DNA of 22,282 nucleotides, taken from assembly GCA_938041555.1 (NCBI GenBank), contig CALIAC010000023.1, positions 1 through 22,282 of the forward strand. The letters run 5' to 3'. This document shows, piece after piece, positions 1-6,858 of this stretch (positions are counted from its first letter, which is position 1; every line of letters starts with the position of its first letter). The position numbers were made by a program, and so were the translations under genes. Source of the DNA: an uncultured Candidatus Saccharibacteria bacterium. Lineage in GTDB: Bacteria; Patescibacteriota; Saccharimonadia; Saccharimonadales; Saccharimonadaceae. The notes below the pieces were generated by a model. The model searched no databases and was not told the DNA's origin. It saw only the letters and a program-made list of their open reading frames with translations.

Positions 1-92
1 AAAACAGATTGCAATAATCTGTTTTCAGCCCAGCGCAAGAGGTCGATACTTGGGAAGTATCGACCCTTATAGTGTTCCTGAGGAGGGAGTGT
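1..92 (+). repeat. Inverted hairpin element, copy A
   Basis: A short hairpin (AAAACAGATT pairing with AATCTGTTTT, 1-25) is followed by a 47-nt block (26-72) that occurs exactly, in inverted orientation, at 8643-8689. Inside the block an 11-bp stem (41-51 with 55-65) closes on GGG. A second shared block, GGAGGGAGTG, lies at 83-92 and at 8624-8633. The first hairpin differs in sequence from that of copy B but keeps its position and size, as expected for a structured RNA or a hairpin-dependent DNA element. The window begins here, so upstream parts may be missing. Function unknown. Confidence 0.8.
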
Positions 93-159
93 GGGGTGGG
101 TAAACGTGAGAACGCTACGTGATTGATGCTTAGCGATATTTGCACCCACCCCCACTCTC
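87..159 (+). other. Long G-rich/C-rich stem-loop in the thrS upstream region
   Basis: Positions 87-101 (G-rich) can pair with 144-159 (C-rich) over about 14 bp with one mismatch and one bulge. The stem encloses copy A of the 30-nt hairpin motif (106-135). No T-run follows, so it does not look like a terminator. It may be the body of a small RNA or a leader domain. Its 5' side overlaps the end of the inverted element at 1-92. Confidence 0.5.
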
Positions 160-259
160 GTTATACAATAGATGGTAAGTGCTGACGGGGCCTCACCAGC
201 CTCCCGAGCTTCGTGGGCTGTCGTGATGTGCGAGAACGTTGCGTCATGAGTGCTTGGCG
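106..259 (+). repeat. Tandem 30-nt hairpin motif, copies at 106-135 and 230-259
   Basis: The two 30-nt segments agree at 22 positions and share GAGAACG and TGCTT blocks. Each can form a 5-bp hairpin between motif positions 8-12 and 26-30. Three of the eight differences fall in that stem, and each keeps a pair by wobble (C-G to U-G, U-A to U-G, A-U to G-U). This suggests duplicated RNA structure rather than chance. Function unknown. Confidence 0.5.
140..169 (+). promoter_or_regulatory. Candidate promoter for the thrS leader
   Basis: TTGCAC (140-145) and TACAAT (164-169) are 18 bp apart. Transcription would start near 176, giving a leader of about 275 nt before thrS that contains the T-box-like element and terminator. 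The -10 matches the TACAAT form seen at the M50 and gyrB promoters in this window. Confidence 0.5.
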
Positions 260-365
260 GTAAGCGTCAAGAAGTCCGGTGGAACCGCCGTTTGCGTGCA
301 AGCGGCCCGAGACATGCGAGATTGGTCGGATGGAGTATATCCGTGCCAGGACGCATGTTTTTATT
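176..365 (+). promoter_or_regulatory. T-box-like leader of thrS
   Basis: GGTGGAACCGC at 278-288 matches the core of the T-box sequence GGUGGNACCGC. Its surroundings fit T-box antiterminator architecture: CGG pairs with CCG as a short lower helix, TGGAACC forms the 7-nt bulge, and GCCGTTTGC pairs with GCAAGCGGC as the upper helix. An intrinsic terminator follows, and the next gene is an aminoacyl-tRNA synthetase. UGGA in the bulge would pair with a tRNA ending in UCCA. I could not identify a convincing Stem I specifier loop, and the terminator does not overlap the antiterminator in the usual exclusive way. This may be a divergent T-box or a different structured leader. Confidence 0.42.
312..365 (+). 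terminator. Intrinsic terminator or attenuator before thrS
   Basis: ACATGCG (312-318) pairs with CGCATGT (352-358), with an inner hairpin CGGAT/ATCCG, and is followed directly by a T-rich tail interrupted by one A. It lies about 90 nt before thrS and downstream of the leader promoter. It therefore either attenuates thrS or ends a small RNA of about 185 nt. Confidence 0.75.
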
Positions 366-436
366 TTTATCAAAATAATTTATATACAAGGAGGAGCGAG
401 TCGGCTTTTGACTGCCAGTGTGCAGCGGAGAAGTTG

Positions 437-484
437 ATGAGCAAACAAAGCAATGAACAACGAGCAGCAAGCAATGCGCCATAG
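437..484 (+). CDS. Possible 15-codon leader peptide overlapping the thrS start
   Basis: ATG at 437 has a well-placed Shine-Dalgarno (GGAG at 427-430, 6-nt gap) and reads MSKQSNEQRAASNAP to a TAG at 482-484. It overlaps the thrS start at 453 in another frame. The thrS ATG itself has no nearby Shine-Dalgarno, so either thrS is translated by coupling to this peptide, or the true start is 437 and one base differs between this sequence and the ancestral gene. Skipping one base near 461 would join MSKQSNEQ to the conserved QQAMRHSLAH. Confidence 0.35.
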   Translation: MSKQSNEQRAASNAP

Positions 485-2252
485 CTTGGCGCACATCATG
501 GCGCAAGCCGTCCAGCATTTGTGGCCACAGGCGAAGTTTGGCGTGGGGCCCGCTATCGAGCAGGGGTTCTATTATGACATTGACCTTGGTGATGTGACGA
601 TATCTGAGGCAGATTTTGGCAAAATCGAGAAGGAGATGCGGCGCATTATTGCGCGCGATCTACCCTTTACACACCGCGATGTGCCGGTAGATGAGGCGAT
701 TGCTTGGGCGAAGGAGGCAGATCAGCCATATAAAGTTGAGTTGCTCAATGACCTGAAGCGCTCGGGGACAACCATTGCCAAAGAATTGGCTGGAGAGGCC
801 CTTGGTAGCGCTGCAGAAGGTGAGAGTAAGGTAAAGACGGTATCACTCTACTCTCAGGGCGATTACACCGATCTGTGCCGCGGCGGGCACGTGGAGAGTA
901 CAGGTAAGGTGGGGGCTTTCAAGTTGCTGCGTGTGGCTGGTGCGTACTGGCGAGGCGACGAGACCCGGCCGCAGATGCAGCGGCTCTATGGCGTGGCCTT
1001 TGCAACGCAAGCGGAGCTTGATAGTTACCTACAGATGCGCGAAGAAGCCAAAAAGCGCGACCACCGCAAGCTTGGCAAAGAACTCGACCTCTACACAATG
1101 TCGCCACTGGTAGGGGTGGGCTTGCCACTCTTTACACCGCGTGGCACGATCTTGCGCGACAAAGCAGCCCAGCTCTCCAACCAGCTGCGTGAGAAATACG
1201 GCTTTGCCAAAGTCTGGACGCCGCACATTACCAAGAAAGATTTGTATGAGACGAGTGGGCACTGGGCGAAGTTTGGCGACGAGCTCTTCCTCGTGACGAG
1301 CCAAGAGACGAGCGACAAGCCGATGAACTGCCCGCACCACACACAGATTTTTGCGAGCCAGCCACGGAGCTACCGCGATATGCCGGTGCGCTACCTCGAG
1401 ACAACGACCGACTACCGCGACGAAAAAACTGGCGAGCTGGGTGGCCTGAGCCGGGTGCGCTCACTGACACAGGATGATAGCCATGTGTTTTGCCGGCCAG
1501 ATCAGATCGAGCAGGAGATGAGTAATTTGCTGGCCTGTGCCGAGGAGTTGTACCACATTGTTGGGATGAAGTTGCGTGTCCGCCTGAGCTACCGCGATGA
1601 GGGCGAGGGCTACCTTGGGGCACCAGAATTGTGGCAATCGGCCCAGGCTCAGCTCAAGGCAGCTGTGACGGCTAAGCAACTGGACTATTTTGAGCAGGAG
1701 GGCGAAGCGGCCTTTTATGGGCCAAAGATCGACTTCATGGCGACGGATGCGATTGGCCGCGAGCACCAGGTGGCAACGGTGCAGCTCGACTTCGTCCAGC
1801 CCGAGCGCTTTGGCCTCGAATATACCGATGAAGCGGGTGACATGGCTCGGCCAGTGATGATTCACAGCGCGCTGCTGGGCTCGATTGAGCGCTTCCTGAG
1901 TGTCTTTATAGAGCACACCGCGGGGTGGTTCCCCTTCTGGATCGCGCCCGAACAAGTCCGTATTCTCACAATTAACAACACCGTAGAAGACTATGTTGAT
2001 GAAATCACATCGGTACTCAAAACAGTGGTACTAATGCGTCCTATAAAATACAACGAGGTAAGATACACAACAGATATGCGCAATGAATCGCTTGGCAAAA
2101 AGATCCGCGAAGCTACTGTTGTAAAAATTCCGGTGCAGATTATCGTTGGCCCGCGCGACAAAGCTAATCGCCAAGTAAGTGTGCGCACCCAGCAGGGTGA
2201 GACAACGGTGCCATTGGATGAGCTCGCGGCGTACCTAGAGGAGCTGAGCTAA
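453..2252 (+). CDS. thrS: Threonyl-tRNA synthetase lacking the TGS domain
   Basis: Charges tRNA-Thr with threonine in the cytoplasm and edits mischarged Ser-tRNA-Thr. The 599-residue protein starts directly in the N2 editing domain (HSLAH at 10-14, CRGGH near 142-146), so the N-terminal TGS domain found in most bacterial ThrRS is absent. The class II catalytic core follows. Zinc ligands are visible as the Cys of MNCPHH (near 293), the His of DDSHVF and the His of MIHSALLG (near 471). Motif 2 is around YRDEKTGELGGLSRVR, and the C-terminal part is the anticodon-binding domain. ATG 453 is the first in-frame start after a TGA at 438, but has a poor ribosome site (see the overlapping leader ORF). 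The anticodon domain around 1965-2110 is visibly richer in A/T than the rest. First gene of an overlapping operon; its stop overlaps the next start by one base (TAATG). Confidence 0.96.
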   Translation: MNNEQQAMRHSLAHIMAQAVQHLWPQAKFGVGPAIEQGFYYDIDLGDVTISEADFGKIEKEMRRIIARDLPFTHRDVPVDEAIAWAKEADQPYKVELLNDLKRSGTTIAKELAGEALGSAAEGESKVKTVSLYSQGDYTDLCRGGHVESTGKVGAFKLLRVAGAYWRGDETRPQMQRLYGVAFATQAELDSYLQMREEAKKRDHRKLGKELDLYTMSPLVGVGLPLFTPRGTILRDKAAQLSNQLREKYGFAKVWTPHITKKDLYETSGHWAKFGDELFLVTSQETSDKPMNCPHHTQIFASQPRSYRDMPVRYLETTTDYRDEKTGELGGLSRVRSLTQDDSHVFCRPDQIEQEMSNLLACAEELYHIVGMKLRVRLSYRDEGEGYLGAPELWQSAQAQLKAAVTAKQLDYFEQEGEAAFYGPKIDFMATDAIGREHQVATVQLDFVQPERFGLEYTDEAGDMARPVMIHSALLGSIERFLSVFIEHTAGWFPFWIAPEQVRILTINNTVEDYVDEITSVLKTVVLMRPIKYNEVRYTTDMRNESLGKKIREATVVKIPVQIIVGPRDKANRQVSVRTQQGETTVPLDELAAYLEELS

Positions 2253-2875
2253 TGCGTCGCCTGCGCATTGCTGTGGATGTCGACGATGTGCTGGCGGAGA
2301 ATGCCGCTGGCATCGTCGCCTTTAGCAACCAGCGCTGGGGGACGAACCTTACGGTCGATGACTACGATGAGCACTGGGCCAAGATGTGGCAGGTGGATAA
2401 TGCCGAGGTGGAGCGTCGCACTGCCGAGATTGTGAGCACGAGCCTAAGCGCGGGCTATGGGCACATTGGCGGCGCGCTGGAGGTGCTAGAGCATTTGGCA
2501 CAACACCATCATCTGATGATTGCAACGTCACGCTGCCTACAAGTAAAGGGTGATACAATAGCCTGGATCGACGAGCATTTTCCAGGTATCTTTGCGAGCA
2601 CGGCGGTTTATTTCTCGGGTATTTGGGATGAGTTAACTAATGATTCGCACCGTGCCACCAAGGCAGAGTTGATGACGCAAATCAACGCCGATGTGCTGAT
2701 AGACGACCAGCTCAAGCACTGCCAAGCGGTGGCAGCACATGGCCGCAATGCGCTGCTCTTTGGCAATTACGCCTGGAACCAAGCCGCAACGCTGCCAGCT
2801 GGGGTGGTGCGCTGCACAAATTGGTACGAAGTGGAGGTGGCAATTGAGCGACTTGCCAGCGATGAGCCTGCGTGA
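2252..2875 (+). CDS. HAD-superfamily 5'-nucleotidase-like protein (NT5C type)
   Basis: A 207-residue HAD-fold protein. Motif I is DVDDVLAE near residues 9-16 (nucleophile Asp plus general acid Asp). Motif II Thr/Ser lies in LMIATSRC, and the motif III Lys and motif IV acidic pair lie in KAELMTQINADVLIDDQ. Size and layout resemble the 5'(3')-deoxyribonucleotidase group (PF06941), which removes phosphate from (deoxy)nucleoside monophosphates. Substrate cannot be told from sequence. Start overlaps the thrS stop by one base and the end overlaps the alkyltransferase-like gene, so it is translated within the thrS operon. An alternative is a generic HAD phosphatase of unknown substrate. Confidence 0.75.
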   Translation: MRRLRIAVDVDDVLAENAAGIVAFSNQRWGTNLTVDDYDEHWAKMWQVDNAEVERRTAEIVSTSLSAGYGHIGGALEVLEHLAQHHHLMIATSRCLQVKGDTIAWIDEHFPGIFASTAVYFSGIWDELTNDSHRATKAELMTQINADVLIDDQLKHCQAVAAHGRNALLFGNYAWNQAATLPAGVVRCTNWYEVEVAIERLASDEPA

Positions 2876-3212
2876 TGCCGTCTACGAGCTGATGGCACAG
2901 CTGCCAGATGATAAAGTGACAACCTATGGCGACTTGGCAGCTTTTGCTGGTCACCCATACGCCGCACGGCGAGTAGGAGAGATTGCCCATGGTGGGCCGG
3001 AGGAGCTGCCGTGGCATAGACTTGTGAATTGCAAGGGAGGCCTTGCGGTCGGCTTTCCGGGTGGGCAGGCGGTGCAACGGCAATTGCTTGAGCACGATGG
3101 GATTCAGTGTGATGATTCGTATCGCGTGGTTGATTTTGCACAGCGTCGCTGGCGACCACTTGCTGCGCCGCATAATAATCTGAAAGGTAGCTCGCATGCT
3201 CACAAAAAATAA
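2862..3212 (+). CDS. Alkyltransferase-like protein (ATL, MGMT fold)
   Basis: A 116-residue protein equivalent to the C-terminal DNA-binding domain of O6-alkylguanine-DNA alkyltransferase. The methyl-accepting PCHR motif is replaced by PWHR in LPWHRLVN, the hallmark of ATL proteins (YbaZ/eATL, Atl1, TTHA1564). These bind and flip O6-alkylguanine without repairing it and mark the lesion for nucleotide excision repair. The helix-turn-helix with the Arg finger is in YAARRVGEIA. ATG 2862 is chosen because it sits at the family N-terminus (LRDAVYELMAQLPDDKVTTYGDLA) and overlaps the previous gene by 14 bases. It overlaps miaA by 17 bases at the other end. Lack of catalytic Cys is seen directly; the NER role is family knowledge. 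Confidence 0.85.
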   Translation: MSLRDAVYELMAQLPDDKVTTYGDLAAFAGHPYAARRVGEIAHGGPEELPWHRLVNCKGGLAVGFPGGQAVQRQLLEHDGIQCDDSYRVVDFAQRRWRPLAAPHNNLKGSSHAHKK

Positions 3213-4101
3213 CACACCGCCTCTCGCGCCTGCCACTCTGCCGCTTATCGCCATCGTTGGGCCGACTGCCAGTGGCAAGACCAGCCTGGCGATTCGCCTT
3301 GCGAGGCAGTACGGTGGTGAGATTATTTGCGCCGATTCGCGCACCATCTACAAGGGTATGGATATTGGCACTGCCAAGCCATCGCCGGATGAGCAAGCCC
3401 TCGTGCCACACTGGGGGCTGGACTTAGTAGAGCCGGGCCAGCGCTACACGGTCGTGGATTTTCAGCGCTATGCCAATCAGCAGATTGCGGCGATTCGCCA
3501 GCGTGGGCGCATCCCATTTCTCGTTGGTGGGACGGGCCTGTATGTCGATGCAGTGTTGTATAAATTTCAATTTCCAACGGTGAACAAAAAGCTTATGCAG
3601 CAGCTACAGGGCTATTCTATAGAAACTTTGCACGAACATTGTCGAGTACACAACATAGAATTACCCAGTAATAAATACAACAAAAGGCATGTCATTAATA
3701 CAATAGTGCGAGAAGGACAACAGTTACAGAGGTCAGCGCATGTTGATAAAAATACCTATGTTGTGGGTATTGCAACGCCGCGTGATGTGCTGCGCAGGCG
3801 CATTGCTGAGCGGACAGAGCAGCTTTTTGCACATGGTGTTGTGCAAGAAGCGACGGAATTAGCGGCCCACTATGGCTGGGACAGTGAGGCTATGACGGGG
3901 AATATCTACCCAATTATACATAAATTACAACAGGGCGAGTATACGCTTGAGCAAGCCAAAGCGGCATTTTGCACAGCGGACTGGCGCCTGGCCAAGCGGC
4001 AAATGACCTGGCTGCGGCGCAACCCCGATATTGTATGGTGCAGCCTGGAGGATGCCGAGACGTACCTTGGTGAGGTGCTCGCGCAAGCGCGCCAGATGTG
4101 A
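3196..4101 (+). CDS. miaA: tRNA dimethylallyltransferase
   Basis: Adds a dimethylallyl group to A37 of tRNAs that read codons starting with U. The 301-residue protein has the P-loop GPTASGKT (22-29), then DSRTIYKGMDIGTAKP, DFQRYA, the GGTGLYVDA motif, and a C-terminal RRNP segment, all in family order. Length is normal for MiaA. The middle of the gene (about 3560-3760) is A/T-rich with ATA, AGA and TTA codons, unlike its flanks, and matches the variable insertion domain. The start at 3196 lies inside the ATL gene, preceded by AAAGG. It shares the operon with another tRNA-function gene, thrS. Confidence 0.95.
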   Translation: MLTKNNTPPLAPATLPLIAIVGPTASGKTSLAIRLARQYGGEIICADSRTIYKGMDIGTAKPSPDEQALVPHWGLDLVEPGQRYTVVDFQRYANQQIAAIRQRGRIPFLVGGTGLYVDAVLYKFQFPTVNKKLMQQLQGYSIETLHEHCRVHNIELPSNKYNKRHVINTIVREGQQLQRSAHVDKNTYVVGIATPRDVLRRRIAERTEQLFAHGVVQEATELAAHYGWDSEAMTGNIYPIIHKLQQGEYTLEQAKAAFCTADWRLAKRQMTWLRRNPDIVWCSLEDAETYLGEVLAQARQM

Positions 4102-4107
4102 TACCAT
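4099..4107 (+). promoter_or_regulatory. Candidate internal extended -10 promoter
   Basis: TGATACCAT (TG at 4099-4100, TACCAT at 4102-4107) overlaps the end of miaA and resembles the TGATACAAT promoters of the M50 gene and gyrB. It would start transcription near 4114, 13 nt before the regulator gene, allowing it to be expressed apart from the upstream operon. No clear -35. Confidence 0.4.
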
Positions 4108-4126
4108 AAATCTAGTTGGTGACCGT

Positions 4127-4738
4127 ATGATAGATGCACTGTTTGGATCAAAAACTCGCGTGAAGTTGCTCCACCTTTTCTTGAACAATCCAGGAAAGGC
4201 ATTTTATGTGCGCGAGATTACGCGGCTAATTAATGAACAGATTAATTCGGTGCGCCGTGAGCTGCTCAATATGCTGGAAGTGGGGATCATCACGAGCGAC
4301 AGCGTGGATAACAAATTGTACTACGAAGTAAACCAGCAGTACGAATATTATCCACCACTGCGCGTTATCTTTGCCGACCAAAAAATTGCTCCAGCCAAGA
4401 ACAAGTCGGGTTACCGGCCTGCTTGGCAAGATGCGATTATGCAGTTGCCACGCTTGCGTGTGGCGATTGCGGCGGGGGCGTTGGTGAAGGGGTCTGCCAG
4501 TACGATCGATCTGCTGCTCGTGGGTAACCTCTCGGCCGCCAAGGTGCGTAGCGTGGTAGCAGTTATTGAGCGGCAGGAGGGGCGCGAGCTGACGTATAGT
4601 ATCCTGAGCTACGACGAGTTCTATTACCGGCTGAGCGTGCGCGACCGCTTCATTACCACCATTCTGACCAACAAGCATACCATATTGGTAAACGTTGATA
4701 ATATATTAAAAGAAGACGAAGGAGAGAATCATGCTTGA
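4127..4738 (+). CDS. Winged-helix regulator with nucleotidyltransferase-like C-terminal domain
   Basis: A 203-residue protein. Residues 1-65 form a winged-helix DNA-binding domain (FGSKTRVKLLHLFLNNPGKA, then a recognition helix around QINSVRRELLNML and a wing at NKLYYEVN). The C-terminal half has the look of a minimal nucleotidyltransferase fold (AAGALVKGSASTIDLLLVGN, then a long helix and ILSYDEFYYR). The catalytic GS and paired Asp of active enzymes are incomplete, so it may be a ligand or protein sensor. ATG 4127 begins the conserved domain; the ribosome site is weak. The stop overlaps the next gene by 8 bases, so the two are translationally coupled. DNA targets unknown. Confidence 0.7.
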   Translation: MIDALFGSKTRVKLLHLFLNNPGKAFYVREITRLINEQINSVRRELLNMLEVGIITSDSVDNKLYYEVNQQYEYYPPLRVIFADQKIAPAKNKSGYRPAWQDAIMQLPRLRVAIAAGALVKGSASTIDLLLVGNLSAAKVRSVVAVIERQEGRELTYSILSYDEFYYRLSVRDRFITTILTNKHTILVNVDNILKEDEGENHA

Positions 4739-5366
4739 TATCGAATACAAAGGCGGCAACACAGTCATCATTGCGACGAAGAAAACCACGCTCGCAGTTG
4801 ACCCCAAGCTATCGCTGCTAGGCCTGAAGGACGCCAAGACGAAGGACGCAGTAGAGCTTGCGACCGAAGAGCGCTTTGCGGTGGCTAACCCCGAGGCGCG
4901 CCTTATCATCGACCAGCCTGGCGAGTATGAAGTGGGTGACTACACCATTCGCGGCATTGCAGCCACGCGCCACATCGACACACCAGAGAGTGAGCAGCTC
5001 TCTACGGTATATCGCATTGAGTGTGGTGATATTCGCATTGCGGTGATTGGTAATATCGCGCCAGAGCTGACTGATGCTCAGCTCGAGGCACTGGGGGTGA
5101 TCGACATTGTCATTATTCCAGTGGGTGGCTATGGCTACACGCTGGATGCGACAAGTGCCGCCGCCATTATTCGCAAGATCGAGCCACGGGTGGTGGTGCC
5201 CGTCCACTATGCTGATAGTGCGTTGCAGTACGAAGTACCGCAAGACACGGTGGAGGTCTTTGAGAAGGAGCTCGGTGCGCCAGTCGAACAAAAACCCAAA
5301 CTCAAGATCAAAACAGCGAGTAACCTGCCCGAAGTGCTGACGGTGTTTGAGTTAGCTCGAAGCTAG
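4731..5366 (+). CDS. Metallo-beta-lactamase-fold protein, apparently lacking the HxHxDH site
   Basis: A 211-residue protein resembling the UlaG-like or Lactamase_B_3 group: N-terminal strand pair with TLAVDP, QPGEYEVGDYTIRGI, a central IAVIGNI segment, and a C-terminal PRVVVPVHYAD that corresponds to a metal-binding His segment in active relatives. The HxHxDH zinc motif expected after the DP segment is not present (the region reads KTKDAVELATEERFA). Hydrolase activity is therefore doubtful, and a structural or regulatory role with the coupled upstream regulator is possible. The ribosome site is strong (AAGGAGAG before ATG 4731). Last gene of the operon, with an intrinsic terminator 20 bases after the stop. 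Confidence 0.7.
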   Translation: MLDIEYKGGNTVIIATKKTTLAVDPKLSLLGLKDAKTKDAVELATEERFAVANPEARLIIDQPGEYEVGDYTIRGIAATRHIDTPESEQLSTVYRIECGDIRIAVIGNIAPELTDAQLEALGVIDIVIIPVGGYGYTLDATSAAAIIRKIEPRVVVPVHYADSALQYEVPQDTVEVFEKELGAPVEQKPKLKIKTASNLPEVLTVFELARS

Positions 5367-5386
5367 GATTCATATACCCCAAGCGC

Positions 5387-5416
5387 AACCAGCCTCATAG
5401 AAGAGGCTGGTTTTTT
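5387..5416 (+). terminator. Intrinsic terminator of the thrS operon
   Basis: AACCAGCCTC (5387-5396) pairs with GAGGCTGGTT (5403-5412) and runs into six T residues. It closes the thrS to MBL operon. Confidence 0.93.
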
Positions 5417-5604
5417 GTGATACATCTTTACTCCGTTTTTCTCGCTGCTTTATCTGATGAAATATGAATATTAGTTGTAGTCGGCACGAGTGTTGGTGGG
5501 TTGATGGGCAAGATCAGTCCCTATAGTTTTCTCAAGAAATGAGTGCGAGACAGTGATGAGGATTGTGAGATTCATAGTGAAATCATTGTCATAATGTGGT
5601 CGAT

Positions 5605-5667
5605 TTGACACAACACACTAAATTCGATACACTTCGAAATATTACTATTATTTCGATTTATATCGAA
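5605..5667 (+). promoter_or_regulatory. Promoter with two palindromic operators upstream of the MFS gene
   Basis: TTGACA (5605-5610) and TACACT (5628-5633) are exactly 17 bp apart. Two copies of TTCGA-N6-TCGAA lie at 5623-5638, covering the whole -10, and at 5652-5667, between the start point and the ribosome site. Their centres are 29 bp apart. This arrangement fits repression by the ArsR-type regulator encoded at the end of the same cassette; the match of repressor to site is inferred. The rest of the gap (5417-5604) holds nothing I can name. Confidence 0.75.
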
Positions 5668-5682
5668 GAAAGGAACGGTTTT

Positions 5683-6858
5683 ATGGAACAACAATCAACC
5701 ACGCCGTGGGGTAAGATTGCGGTGCTAGCGCTGGGAGCCTTTGTCATTGGAGCGGATGGCTTCATGCTGGCAGCGGTATTGCCACAGGTGGCACAGCAGC
5801 TGGGAGTGTCGCTGGGGTAGACTGGCCTCTTGGTGACGGTGTTTGCGTGGGTGTATGCACTGGCGGCACCACTGTGTGGCATGGTGATGGGGCGGCGCAA
5901 TCGGCGGTCGACCTTGGTGCTAGCACTGGCGATATTTGCAATTGGTAATGGAGTGGCAGCGCTCGCATCGTCATTTGTATGGATGATGGTGGCTCGAGTG
6001 ATGGCAGCCTTGGGCTCAGCTATGATGATGCCAACGGCGATGGCTTTGGCAACCAGCCTTGCCCCGGCCAAGCATCGTGGCAAGGCAATCTCCGTCGTTA
6101 CAACAGGTATGACGATGGCAACGGTACTCGCTGTGCCGCTGGGCTCGGTTATGGGAGAGCGCTATGGTTACCACGCGCTGTTTTGGGCAATGGCGGTGGC
6201 TGCAGTACTGGTGTTGTGTGGCATTGTGCTGGGCATTCGGGCACGTGAAGCGCAGCCAGCGCAGCAGGTACCAACCGTTCGGGCATTGGTGGCGGGCCTG
6301 GCTAATCGTCAGGTTGCACTGACGTTATTGATAACAGTAGTGATATTTGTCGCTGGCACCAGCGTGATTTCGTATCTGAGTGCGGTGGTGCAGCAGGCGG
6401 GTCTGCACGAATACTTTAGCTGGATTTTGCTCATCTTTGGTGTGGGCTCACTCCTGGGTGGTGTGCTAGGCGGCTGGCTGACCGATCGTTTTGCCCACAT
6501 TTGGCTGGCCCGCTGGGCAATGCTTGCCTTTGCGTTGGCGCTTGCTTTGCTTGGTGTGGCGGCTGGGATGCCAGGTGCGCTTGGTCTCGTTGGTGGCAGT
6601 GTGCTATTATGGACAGCTAGTGCTTGGATTGCCACGATTGCTCAGCAATACCGCGTCATTGCGCTTGCTCCAGAACGGGCTCAGCTGAATCTTTCACTCA
6701 ATTCATCCAGTATTTACATTGGTCAAGGCTTTGGTGGTATGCTGGGCGGTGTGATTATTAGTGGCCAGCCAGCTCAGGTAATTCCACTGGTGGCGGCCGG
6801 TGTGGTAGTGCTTGCCTTGGCAATGACCAGCAGGTATGAGACAATACAAAGGAAATGA
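5683..6858 (+). pseudogene. MFS efflux transporter interrupted by an in-frame TAG
   Basis: Reads as one 391-codon major facilitator protein if codon 46 (TAG, 5818-5820) is passed. The frame is the same on both sides, so this is a nonsense change and not a frameshift. The first part holds TM1 (KIAVLALGAFVIGADGFML and LPQVAQQLGVSLG). The second holds the remaining helices, the loop motif MGRRNRRSTLVLAL and a C-terminal half with GGVLGGWLTDRFAH. Related transporters (AraJ/DHA1-like) often have Gln at the TAG position, so CAG to TAG is likely. TAG ends other genes here (MBL, M50), so it is not a sense codon. A restart at TTG 5830 would lack TM1. Start has AAAGGAA ahead of it. The stop overlaps the ArsR start. 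Confidence 0.8.

Noticed and set aside
278..300. SRP RNA domain IV (GTCCGG...GGAACC) in the thrS leader
   Set aside because: The AGCAG side of the symmetric loop and the GGAAG tetraloop context are missing; the T-box reading fits better.
5683..6858. General stop-codon reassignment (TAG or TGA as sense)
   Set aside because: TAG ends the MBL and M50 genes and TGA ends the HAD nucleotidase, regulator and membrane-protein genes, each at the expected length.
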